Source: Bacteroidota bacterium | Lineage (GTDB): Bacteria; Bacteroidota; Ignavibacteria; Ignavibacteriales; Melioribacteraceae | Direction: 5' to 3' | NCBI GenBank assembly: GCA_021814855.1 | Contig: JAKAHQ010000008.1 | Coordinates: 1-14,039, forward strand | DNA: 14,039 nucleotides | Shown here: in pieces, positions 1-5,977 of the stretch | Layout: every line of letters begins with the position of its first letter | How positions within the stretch are numbered: position 1 is the first letter of the stretch | Program-made: the position numbers and the translations under genes | The notes under the pieces: generated by a model | The model's database searches: none | Seen by the model: only the letters and a program-made list of their open reading frames with translations | Told to the model about the DNA's origin: nothing

Positions 1-202
1 TTTCTGTAAGAACTTCAAACACCTCATCTACTCTTAACTTTGAACTTTGAACTTTGAACTTTGAACTTGCTTGTTGTGCTACAAGCCCCATGTCCCCAAG
101 TTTGGCATATTGTGTCAAAACTTTTGCTTTATCTGTACCATAGGCTTCAGCTATTGCCTGCGCAACCGTTTTATCTGCCCAGAACAAAATCGACAGCTTA
201 TT
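1..202 (-). pseudogene. ATP-dependent DNA ligase fragment (N-terminal region, truncated at both visible ends)
   Basis: Read on the minus strand from 202 down to 1, the frame is open and runs off the left edge. It contains ADKTVAQAIAEAYG, then YAKLGDMGLVAQ, and after a short repeat RVDEVFEVLTE. I recognise this order (ADKxVAxAIAxAYG, then LGDxGxVA, then VxEVFEVL) as the N-terminal DNA-binding domain of ATP-dependent DNA ligases, which seal nicks using ATP. Nothing ligase-like precedes the W-A-D-K at about 181, where the family should have several dozen more residues. A TGA lies at 205-203, and the only nearby start is a TTG at 187-185. The 5' part of the gene is therefore missing here, through rearrangement or misassembly. 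The adenylation domain with the catalytic Lys would lie beyond the left edge. The identification rests on remembered family patterns, not a search. Confidence 0.58.
36..68. repeat. 7-bp tandem repeat (TTTGAAC)4 inside the ligase fragment
   Basis: Four perfect TTTGAAC units occupy 39-45, 46-52, 53-59 and 60-66, with partial units on both sides (36-38 and 67-68). Because 7 is not a multiple of 3, three units (21 bp) encode a 7-residue cycle on the minus strand, read as SKFKVQS. The repeat stays in frame with the ligase sequence on either side. It lies in the stretch between the GDMGLVA motif and the VDEVFEVL helix. Confidence 0.9.
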
Positions 203-278
203 TCAAACTCCAAACCGTTCCGAAAATTTACAGGAGCTTAACAAGCCGCAAACAGAAAAACCGGAAGGCGAAATCAAA

Positions 279-590
279 ATGCCGCTTCAATACCTGCAGC
301 TTCAAAGTAAGATTAACAAGCTCGATGAGAAATTTCTTTTGAACAATAAACTTCTTCAAACGGAGTTGCAAGAGAATTACGTTTTCAGCCGGGAGGAATT
401 GAACAGCGGTTTAAGCGAAGATCAACTGATTGCATACCTAAAGAATAAAAAAGAAACTATGAAAATTCTGGCAGATATTTATAATCAGCATTCATACGTT
501 AACTGGGATAAGATTCAAAAGATACTGGGATTAAGCCAGACGGCCGTAGCAATAATTTTAGGAATGATAAACTTGATGAGATACCGGTAA
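279..590 (+). CDS. Coiled-coil protein of unknown function, probably missing its N-terminus
   Basis: I do not recognise this family. The 103 residues from the ATG at 279 are charged and heptad-like over about residues 1-75 (many Leu, Gln, Lys and Glu), which suggests a coiled coil. A hydrophobic C-terminal stretch (ILGLSQTAVAIILGMINLM) could be membrane-associated. The same frame stays open upstream to 144 and reads like real protein from about 177, where AQNKIDSLFQTP resembles the residue after a signal-peptidase site in this kind of genome. No ATG, GTG or TTG exists in frame between 144 and 279. Since 177-182 is also where the antisense ligase similarity ends, I infer that the original start and signal peptide were lost at that junction. 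Translation from 279 would give a shortened product; a weak GGAAGG lies about 12 nt upstream. Confidence 0.5.
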   Translation: MPLQYLQLQSKINKLDEKFLLNNKLLQTELQENYVFSREELNSGLSEDQLIAYLKNKKETMKILADIYNQHSYVNWDKIQKILGLSQTAVAIILGMINLMRYR

Positions 591-893
591 GCTTCTCGCG
601 TTACTCAGAGCATAAATATTTTTTACCGCTGTGATCCGTCAACTGACGGGAAAGCTTTAACCCTTTCTTTAAATTGCTTTGACTCTTTTGAATCATCACA
701 GCGGCGTTCGAAATAATATAAAACGTTAGACAAAAAGAAATGCTAAAATTTTTGGTGTATGTTTTCATTAATCGGAAAATCTCGGCGTTCCGGTATTTCC
801 AAATTTGGCAAGAATTGCGGCGGACATTCTACGGCATCAGTTACTTCCTACCCAATTTATTTTTATAATTGTGTATCTAAATAGACCGGTACT
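591..893. other. Non-coding stretch with a structured element and a possible decayed reading frame
   Basis: No convincing gene lies here. The left part holds a nested inverted-repeat structure (described at 626-704). The right part has a minus-strand frame with no stop from 847 to the TAG at 743. Its 34 codons read like ordinary protein (for example FLPNLEIPERRDFPINEN), but it has no start codon and I recognise no family. A TATAAT hexamer at 864-869 is a candidate -10 for the lipoprotein gene starting at 894; no good -35 accompanies it. Confidence 0.45.
626..704. repeat. 79-nt cloverleaf-like inverted-repeat element
   Basis: The ends are perfect 10-bp inverted repeats, CCGCTGTGAT at 626-635 and ATCACAGCGG at 695-704. 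Immediately inside is a hairpin (CCGTCA 636-641, TGACGG 644-649). A second arm pairs 651-660 with 669-680 (AAAGCTTTAA against TTAAA-TT-GCTTT, with a 2-nt bulge). A weak third arm is possible at 681-694. The outer repeat plus first hairpin would form one 16-bp palindromic arm if 650-694 were removed. It could be a MITE-like or REP-like element, a structured RNA, or part of the 3' end of the gene before it. It has no T-run like a standard terminator and no tRNA features. Confidence 0.55.
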
Positions 894-1394
894 ATGAAAA
901 CTAAAATTACTTTACTCGTTTCTTTTTCTCTATTACTTCTTTACTCATGCACCAAAGAGGTTCCCGAAGGCGGCAAGAAGGGTGCAAAAACTTCGGATGA
1001 TGTTTCCATTTCAAAAACAATCGAAGGGTTTTTTAACTCGTATAATTCCAATAATTTTGACAGTCTCGCCGTTATGTTCGACGTTGACTACAAGGGTTTC
1101 ATTCCCGATTCCGACGATGCGGTAGCTGTTTTATCCACGATCAACGATCTTAAACAATATCGAAGAAGATATCCCGACGGCAAATGGGAATATAAAATTG
1201 AAGAAATTAATTCCGGCGGCGAATACGCGGAAGTTTTAACTACCGCCTCATTTATGATGCCCGGACCTGCTTCCGGAAAGTTAAACCCGACCTATTCCGA
1301 ACGAAGTATTAGAATTTTGAAAAAACAAAAAGACGACGGATGGAAAATTTATCGGTATATGGCAATTCCTACTTTTAGTTACGACTCGAATTAA
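894..1394 (+). CDS. Small lipoprotein, probable NTF2-like/DUF4440-type fold
   Basis: The 166-residue product begins with a lipoprotein signal: MKTK, a hydrophobic core, then a lipobox LLYSC with Cys19 as the lipidated residue. It should be exported and anchored in a membrane. From about residue 40 the pattern (SISKTIEGFFNSYNSNNFDSLAVMFDVD, then EVLTTASFMM, then RILKKQKDDGWKIYRYM) resembles the cone-shaped NTF2-like/SnoaL/DUF4440 domains. These have an opening helix in which residues share out a small load, and a closing strand of GWKI type. Members of that fold bind small molecules or act as accessory domains, so no reaction can be assigned. The start has no clear Shine-Dalgarno. Its stop lies one base from the stop of the convergent anti-sigma gene, and no terminator hairpin separates them. 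Confidence 0.75.
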   Translation: MKTKITLLVSFSLLLLYSCTKEVPEGGKKGAKTSDDVSISKTIEGFFNSYNSNNFDSLAVMFDVDYKGFIPDSDDAVAVLSTINDLKQYRRRYPDGKWEYKIEEINSGGEYAEVLTTASFMMPGPASGKLNPTYSERSIRILKKQKDDGWKIYRYMAIPTFSYDSN

Positions 1395-1395
1395 A

Positions 1396-2613
1396 CTACA
1401 ACTGCCACTCCATGTCTTCCCACCATTTGTAAAGCATGTCTTCATCTGCTTTCAAAATGCCCAACCGGGTTACATTTGCGGGCGGCGGAAAGTGATTAGC
1501 AATAGTCTGAAAAATAATTTGTCTTTGCAGCTGAGATACGCGCGGAATCATAGCAAGCAGGGTCAGCATATCGTCTTTACCGGCAGAAGAGATAATTAAA
1601 TCCGCAACACTTGAATTATCTTCGGCTGCGCTAAAATTTTCTACCATGTTTTTTAGACTGTCGGGTGCGTTGATTCTGTAAGGAATGCTAGGAACGCCGC
1701 CACTAAGAAGCTTACAGGTGTAACCGTCTTTTACAAAAATTTTTTCGTCGCCATAGTTAATCTCCACAAATCCGGCCTCGACATTCAGTAAAGCTTTTTT
1801 TTCGGCGGTTGCGGTTAAAGTAAAAGTTCCGCTTCTATCCCGAACTTCGGCAAGAGAGAATTCAACCGTCAGATCCGGCATGTCTGCCGAACTTATAACG
1901 TGAATAGTCCCGCCATTCAATTTTATTTTATTGTCTCCATCTTCCGCTTTTATAATTGTTATTTCGGAAGCGGGCATCAATTGAATTTTACCGGTCTGCG
2001 GAATAAAAATTATTGCTTGAGCATTGTCCTGCGTGCGAATAGTTTCATTTTCCGTTAATATGTTTGCCGGCATTTGTTTGCCGTTTACCAACACGTTTCC
2101 TGAAAGGATTTCAAAATTCCACGGCGAATTCCGTTTCTGAAAATTGTAAATAAAATACGCGGCTGCAAGTAAGACAATTATAATTGAAAGGAGAAATAAT
2201 CTATTCCTGTTCCGGCGCATGCTGATATACTTCAAGGAATAAATAGGAACAGTTATTGTTTTTGAAGCGCGGCTTTTTTTGCTGACACTCCAATCGGCTT
2301 TCAATTTTGCTTCCTGTTTCCTTTGTTCTTTTTCGATCTTCTTTTTAGCGGAATGCGAAATATTCAAATCGTCGCCGCTTTCCCGCAAACTTTTATCAAG
2401 CAATTCCTTGGAGAAGTCCGCAACAATATCTTCCTTGGGTTTAAGAGTATAAGGCAGGCTTTTAAGAATTTCGAAGAAACTTTGAATCCTCTGGTATTCT
2501 TTAAAACAAAGGTCGCAGCCATACAAATGATTTTTTACTTCGTTCTTTGTAACAAGGTTAAGCTGCCCGTCCACATAATCATGCAGACTTATTTTAATTT
2601 CTTCGCAGGTCAT
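1396..2613 (-). CDS. Anti-sigma factor: zinc finger, one membrane segment and FecR-like domain
   Basis: Residues 1-40 form a zf-HC2 anti-sigma zinc finger: Cys3, His29, Cys33 and Cys36 in the HxxxCxxC arrangement. A charged linker (about 60-125) leads to one transmembrane segment (about 139-157, LFLLSIIIVLLAAAYFIYNF). A FecR-like beta-rich domain follows at about 166-300 (FEILSGNVLVNGKQM, then RDRSGTFTLTA, then VEAGFVEINY). The last 80 or so residues are of unknown type. The expected role is to hold the sigma factor at the membrane and release it on a periplasmic signal. The ATG overlaps the sigma stop as ATGA (2610-2613), so the two are translationally coupled. A zinc finger and a FecR-like sensor on one chain is a compact but known arrangement. 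The sensed signal is unknown. Confidence 0.85.
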   Translation of the reverse strand: MTCEEIKISLHDYVDGQLNLVTKNEVKNHLYGCDLCFKEYQRIQSFFEILKSLPYTLKPKEDIVADFSKELLDKSLRESGDDLNISHSAKKKIEKEQRKQEAKLKADWSVSKKSRASKTITVPIYSLKYISMRRNRNRLFLLSIIIVLLAAAYFIYNFQKRNSPWNFEILSGNVLVNGKQMPANILTENETIRTQDNAQAIIFIPQTGKIQLMPASEITIIKAEDGDNKIKLNGGTIHVISSADMPDLTVEFSLAEVRDRSGTFTLTATAEKKALLNVEAGFVEINYGDEKIFVKDGYTCKLLSGGVPSIPYRINAPDSLKNMVENFSAAEDNSSVADLIISSAGKDDMLTLLAMIPRVSQLQRQIIFQTIANHFPPPANVTRLGILKADEDMLYKWWEDMEWQL

Positions 2614-3119
2614 AAGCCGAGCTTATCCATTAAATAGTTTCTTGCCGCAAGAAGCTTGGTTTTAATTTCGTCGGGAAGCATATTTCCAATGTAAGCGTTG
2701 ATTTCCCTATAAGAAAATCCTTCGAGGTCGTGAAGAACAAAAATTATTCTATCCGTAATCGGCAAAGACATTATCAATTGTTCAAGATTTTCTGCGGGAT
2801 TTAAACTTGTTGCCGCCTTAATCGAGGGATTGGGTTCGGGCGAACGGGAAGACAATTCTTTAATTGAAAATTGGATTGATATACTTTTGACCCAACCAGG
2901 GAACGATACTTTCCCGTCAAACTTTTTGATCTGCTCCCACGCATAGTGAAAGGTTTTCTTTGTAACTTTTTTGGCGGAATCATAATTGGCAAGCAACCGG
3001 TAGCTTACGGTAAAGACATTTTTTAAATTAATCGCCGCAAGTTCAATCATCGCTCTTTGTCTGCCGGAAGCGGCAAGATCAATGAGGTATGAAACATAAT
3101 TTGTGTTTTCGTCTTTCAC
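2610..3119 (-). CDS. Divergent ECF-family RNA polymerase sigma factor
   Basis: The 169-residue product has the two-part layout of an ECF sigma factor. Residues about 10-85 match region 2 (NVFTVSYRLLANYDSAKKVTKKTFHYAWEQI, with WVKSI). Residues about 108-165 match region 4, including LPITDRIIFVLHDLEGFSYREI and a closing helix in AARNYLMDKL. Region 2 is more diverged than in the sigma factor at 5978-6571: the usual acidic D/E-V-x-Q-E/D-T-F motif reads KKVTKKTF, so promoter recognition may differ. The start is GTG at 3119-3117, with only a weak purine-rich site. It follows the pilin-like gene after 11 nt and overlaps the anti-sigma gene downstream, so the three are probably one transcript. Confidence 0.8.
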   Translation of the reverse strand: MKDENTNYVSYLIDLAASGRQRAMIELAAINLKNVFTVSYRLLANYDSAKKVTKKTFHYAWEQIKKFDGKVSFPGWVKSISIQFSIKELSSRSPEPNPSIKAATSLNPAENLEQLIMSLPITDRIIFVLHDLEGFSYREINAYIGNMLPDEIKTKLLAARNYLMDKLGL

Positions 3120-3130
3120 TTTTTCTAAAG

Positions 3131-3514
3131 TTAATTTACAATTGTAACTTTAATGCCTGCGCTGTCTATTCTTGCAGCAACTCTAACATTGGTAAATCCG
3201 TTTTTGCCGGTTTGTGTTCCTATGGCGCACAAGTCCAATCTTTTTTCGCGGGGTGCGGCTGTAAATGTCCCGTACTCTGTTTTATCGAACGACGACGGCA
3301 CTTTCCAGCCAATAAAGGATTTACCGCCGCCCCCAATTGCTATGGGCTTTACAAAATATTTTTGAGCCGATGCACCCAAATCATATACTGCCGAGACTAA
3401 TTGATCGCGGTTAGCCGAGGAAGCGTAGGAATGTACTATCTTCATTCCGCCGTATAGAACTGCGGCCAGCAGAATCATTCCGAGTAAAACCGTTGCAAAA
3501 TTATTTACTCTCAT
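3131..3514 (-). CDS. Small pilin-like single-span membrane protein
   Basis: The 127-residue product starts with a hydrophobic helix (about residues 6-24), then an amphipathic extension (SSANRDQLVSAVYDLGASAQKYF) and a beta-rich end. This is the overall plan of type IV pilins and pseudopilins. The motif GGGGKSFIGWKVP at 61-73 matches small pilin-like proteins I recall from Ignavibacteria and related Bacteroidota. There is no classical prepilin peptidase site (Gly before Phe/Met with Glu at +5), so processing and assembly are uncertain. It is the first gene of the operon with the ECF sigma and anti-sigma, separated from sigma by 11 nt. That position suggests involvement in the same envelope response or co-expression with it, which is inference. 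Confidence 0.65.
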   Translation of the reverse strand: MRVNNFATVLLGMILLAAVLYGGMKIVHSYASSANRDQLVSAVYDLGASAQKYFVKPIAIGGGGKSFIGWKVPSSFDKTEYGTFTAAPREKRLDLCAIGTQTGKNGFTNVRVAARIDSAGIKVTIVN

Positions 3515-3576
3515 AGGCGAAAGAAAAAAATCCGAAAAGTAATTTAATGTTATAAACGAGAAAGTCTATACTATAC

Positions 3577-3636
3577 TTGTACAATTTAACTTATAATAAT
3601 ATTATTTCCACATTTCGATAAATGAAGCTGTACAGC
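3577..3636. promoter_or_regulatory. Two TGTACA-centred palindromes in the divergent intergenic region
   Basis: TTGTACAA (3577-3584) and GCTGTACAGC (3627-3636) are perfect palindromes sharing a TGTACA core, with centres about 51 bp apart. A 12-bp AT palindrome (AATAATATTATT, 3595-3606) lies between them. They sit between the pilin-like/sigma operon (minus) and the desaturase gene (plus). They could be operator sites for a dimeric regulator, but palindromes this short can occur by chance. Confidence 0.3.
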
Positions 3637-3640
3637 AGTC

Positions 3641-3717
3641 AAATTCAGCAATACTTTTGAGTTAAATTTTTGAGCGGCAGGAAATCAATTCTGCTGCTTG
3701 GTTATTGCTTTGAATTT
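3641..3717. repeat. Nested inverted repeats upstream of the desaturase gene
   Basis: The outer arms 3641-3653 (AAATTCAGCAATA) and 3703-3717 (TATTGCT-TT-GAATTT) pair over 13 bp with a 2-nt TT bulge. Inside, 3673-3680 (AGCGGCAG) pairs with 3691-3698 (CTGCTGCT), including one G-U pair, around a 10-nt loop. The element ends 67 bp before the desaturase ATG. If the promoter proposed at 3731-3759 is real, it would lie outside the desaturase mRNA. It could be a leader RNA, a decayed mobile palindrome or a DNA-level site. Confidence 0.5.
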
Positions 3718-3730
3718 TACTTAACTTATC

Positions 3731-3759
3731 TTGAGTTCAAAAAGCCGAGTAACTATTTG
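3731..3759 (+). promoter_or_regulatory. Candidate promoter for the desaturase gene
   Basis: TTGAGT (3731-3736) and TATTTG (3754-3759) are spaced 17 bp apart and sit 25 bp before the ATG at 3785. A good Shine-Dalgarno, AAAGGGAG, lies at 3771-3778, six bases before the ATG. The hexamers are only partial matches to the housekeeping consensus. Confidence 0.3.
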
Positions 3760-3784
3760 ATCTTAATATGAAAGGGAGTCGTCT

Positions 3785-4756
3785 ATGAAAAGCGGAGAAA
3801 GAAAATTCAGTTTTTCCGAAACACCCGAACCTCATAAAGAGAGAACCAGACAAATATTAAAATTGCACCCTGAAGTAAGAGAACTGATTTCACGAAATCC
3901 CAAAAGTATTTTTTATGTTATTGGAATTGTGGCACTGCAGCTTCTAATTGCTTATTTGCTTATCGGCAAGCCGTGGTGGTTAATGCTGATTGCCGCTTAT
4001 TTAGTAGGTGCGTTTGCTAATCACGCGCTCTTTGTTTTGATTCACGAATGCGCGCACAATTTAATTTTTAAAAGCCGTCATGCAAACATCATAGCAGGCA
4101 TATTCTGTGATCTGCCGATGAGTATTCCGACATCTGTATCTTTCAGAAGTTATCATCTTAAGCATCATTCGTTTCAGGGCAATTACAATCTTGATGCTGA
4201 TTTATCAAGCCGATGGGAGGCCCGGTTAATCGGCAACAGTTTCATCGGCAAGGCAATTTGGCTTTTACTATTTCCCGTCTTTCAGGGCTTGCGCCCTCCG
4301 CGCTTAAAAGAAATTAGCTTCATGAATAAATGGACAATAGTTAACTGGATTGTAAGTTTCGGCTTTGACGTTGCGGTTATATATTTCTTCGGCTGGATGC
4401 CGTTTTTATATTTTGCCGCATCGCTTTTCTTTTCGATCGGTTTGCACCCGCTGGGCGCTCGCTGGATACAGGAACATTATCTTACTTTTCCTCCTCAGGA
4501 AACTTACAGCTACTACGGTCCGTTGAATGTAGTTGCATTAAATGTCGGCTACCATAATGAGCACCACGATTTTCCTTCGGTAGCGTGGAATAAGCTGCCG
4601 AAAATTAAAAAGACCGCGCCGGAATTTTACGACAGCTTAGTGTTCCATAAATCCTGGACAAAACTTTTATTTAGATTTCTTTTCGATCCTAAATTATCGC
4701 TTTACTCAAGAATGACCCGCGATAATCGAGGAAGCTCTGCCGTAACCCAAGAATAA
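3785..4756 (+). CDS. Sphingolipid delta-4 desaturase-like membrane fatty-acid desaturase (DEGS1 type)
   Basis: The 323-residue product matches the plan of eukaryotic dihydroceramide delta-4 desaturase over its whole length (about 320 residues in both). The N-terminus FSETPEPHKERTRQILKLHP corresponds to the Lipid_DES leader (a TD-QPH-x-RRREIL-x-x-YP pattern in DEGS1). The di-iron histidine boxes are all present: HECAH (87-91), HLKHH (124-128) and HNEHH (257-261), with extra conserved His221 (GLHP) and His231 (EHY). The block ETYSYYGPLN (239-248) and the ending FDPKLSLYSRM also match. Membrane helices lie at about 42-60, 65-86, 155-170 and 185-220. The expected reaction is O2-dependent insertion of a trans double bond at C4 of a dihydroceramide-like sphingoid chain. 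The substrate in this organism is not shown by the sequence. A strong RBS and a clear ATG support the start. It is followed 55 bp later by a DinB-like gene. Confidence 0.88.
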   Translation: MKSGERKFSFSETPEPHKERTRQILKLHPEVRELISRNPKSIFYVIGIVALQLLIAYLLIGKPWWLMLIAAYLVGAFANHALFVLIHECAHNLIFKSRHANIIAGIFCDLPMSIPTSVSFRSYHLKHHSFQGNYNLDADLSSRWEARLIGNSFIGKAIWLLLFPVFQGLRPPRLKEISFMNKWTIVNWIVSFGFDVAVIYFFGWMPFLYFAASLFFSIGLHPLGARWIQEHYLTFPPQETYSYYGPLNVVALNVGYHNEHHDFPSVAWNKLPKIKKTAPEFYDSLVFHKSWTKLLFRFLFDPKLSLYSRMTRDNRGSSAVTQE

Positions 4757-4811
4757 AATATTTTTTTTGGAATTGATACCCATTGTAAAATCTTCTTAGA
4801 AAGGAATCATT

Positions 4812-5264
4812 TTGAACAGACCGCTTCTTGAGAAGCTCGACAAGCTTATGGCTCTGCAAGCCGGGGCAAAACAATTATGGGGAAAAATGTCGACTCAGCA
4901 TATGGTTGAGCATTTAATACTATCCGTTAAAATGAGCAACGGCAAATTGAAGGTAGAATGTTTCAATCCCCCGGAAAAAATTCCAACATTAAAAAGATTT
5001 TTAATGAGCAGCCGCCCTTTGCCAAAAGAATTTGTAAATCCAATTATCGGAGAAGGACTTCTTCCTTTAACCTATTCAAATCTTGAAGAAGCGAAAAATG
5101 TTTTGAAAAATGAAACGGAAGATTACTACCGTTACTTCGAAGAGCACGGGGAAGCGGTCTTCACAAACCCCACGTTCGGCGAATTAAATAAATCCGAATG
5201 GGATGTATTTCACGAAAAACATTTCCGTCATCACTTTGCCCAGTTCGGTATTGATTTCGATTAA
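4812..5264 (+). CDS. DinB-like four-helix protein (DUF1569-type), putative metal-binding
   Basis: The 150-residue soluble protein carries the signature of DinB-like/DUF1569 proteins: WGKMSTQHMVEHLILSVKMSNGK at 23-45 and NPTFGELNKSEWDVFHEKHFRHHFAQFG ending at 146. His34, His137 and His141 are in the right places for the family's metal triad. Known relatives include thiol-dependent transferases and many uncharacterised proteins, so no reaction is assigned. The start is TTG at 4812, chosen because AGAAAGGA (4798-4805) lies six bases before it and no ATG or GTG precedes the conserved part. It lies 55 bp after the desaturase gene on the same strand and may share its transcript. A CCGGCCGG palindrome (5266-5273) lies in the 9-bp gap to the convergent gene. 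Confidence 0.75.
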   Translation: MNRPLLEKLDKLMALQAGAKQLWGKMSTQHMVEHLILSVKMSNGKLKVECFNPPEKIPTLKRFLMSSRPLPKEFVNPIIGEGLLPLTYSNLEEAKNVLKNETEDYYRYFEEHGEAVFTNPTFGELNKSEWDVFHEKHFRHHFAQFGIDFD

Positions 5265-5273
5265 ACCGGCCGG

Positions 5274-5495
5274 CTATTTACGCGATGTGAAAAACGCAAT
5301 CAGATTATAAACCAGACCGATAAGCAACAAGTTAAACACAAAATTTATAAGCGTATCGCTAACCGAATGGGACCGGCTGTCGATAGTAATAAAAATATAT
5401 ACGGCGTAAATAACCGCGACAAGCGTTATTATCCAGCCGATTAAACCGGCAGGTACAAATATTATTTCCACTCTTTTGAACCATGGCAGTTTCAT
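5274..5495 (-). CDS. Small two-helix membrane protein of unknown function
   Basis: The 73-residue product (from ATG 5495) has two membrane helices: about 10-32 (IIFVPAGLIGWIITLVAVIYAVYIFI) and about 48-68 (NFVFNLLLIGLVYNLIAFF), joined by a polar SRSHSVSDTLI loop. The motif IDSRSHSVSDTL is one I associate with conserved small proteins of Bacteroidota, without a known function. The ATG at 5495 is preferred over an upstream TTG at 5519 because a GAAAGAG site precedes it and it avoids overlap with the previous gene, which ends at 5506. It is the third gene of the sigma operon and may serve the same envelope response. Confidence 0.65.
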   Translation of the reverse strand: MKLPWFKRVEIIFVPAGLIGWIITLVAVIYAVYIFITIDSRSHSVSDTLINFVFNLLLIGLVYNLIAFFTSRK

Positions 5496-5505
5496 TTTGT
5501 CTCTT

Positions 5506-5970
5506 TCAGTTTTGAACAAATTTTGTAAGCCAATAGATTACAAACAAGCCGAGAATTAAAATGCCGAGCAGCACAATCATTATGTTAATCGGTTTATACT
5601 TGACGCGGATTTTTAATTCGTGTTCGGCTCTATCCAATTTAAATTCCATAACCGCAAGCATGTTTATAATTATCGCGGCGCCCGGCAAACCGAACATTAT
5701 AAACGGAGCTAAAAAATTTCCGGGCAAGGAATTATTTATTTGCAGATAAAAATCGTCCAACATATCAAAGAGATGAAGCTGAACATTGAAATAGATTTTC
5801 ATTGCTGCGCAAAAAATTAAATAAGCCGGAATTAAAAAAAACCAAATACTTAATGCCGCCGAGCGTTCCGCGCTCATTATCTTCTCTTTAATCTTCTCCT
5901 GATGTTTAAGATATTGTATCTCCGGCACCTTTAATTCCTCAAGCTTTTTTTCAAATTCATCTTCATTCAT
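5506..5970 (-). CDS. Three-helix membrane protein, possible non-zinc-finger anti-sigma factor
   Basis: From the ATG at 5970 the product has 154 residues. An acidic and basic cytoplasmic head (MNEDEFEKKLEELKVPEIQYLKHQEKIKEKIMSAE) is followed by three membrane helices at about 38-60, 82-107 and 127-147. The gene begins seven bases after the sigma stop and sits in the usual anti-sigma position. The helical N-terminal head could bind sigma, yet no Cys/His zinc finger is present, so the anti-sigma role is inferred from context. The alternative ATG at 6000 would overlap the sigma gene by 23 bp. I prefer 5970 because GAGGAAG lies at 5979-5973 just before it. Confidence 0.6.
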   Translation of the reverse strand: MNEDEFEKKLEELKVPEIQYLKHQEKIKEKIMSAERSAALSIWFFLIPAYLIFCAAMKIYFNVQLHLFDMLDDFYLQINNSLPGNFLAPFIMFGLPGAAIIINMLAVMEFKLDRAEHELKIRVKYKPINIMIVLLGILILGLFVIYWLTKFVQN

Positions 5971-5977
5971 GTCTTCC

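Noticed and set aside
61..342. Plus-strand open frame starting TTG at 61
   Set aside because: It overlaps the antisense ligase fragment and the better-supported frame at 279, and its composition is not protein-like.
626..704. Cloverleaf fold resembling a tRNA
   Set aside because: There is no T-loop GTTCRA consensus, no 7-bp acceptor stem with discriminator, and no sensible anticodon arm; the closing stem is 10 bp.
4757..4780. T-run after the desaturase stop as a terminator
   Set aside because: The eight Ts at about 4764 are not preceded by a stable hairpin.
5266..5273. CCGGCCGG as a bidirectional terminator between convergent genes
   Set aside because: The palindrome has no loop and no flanking U-tracts; it cannot form a useful intrinsic terminator.
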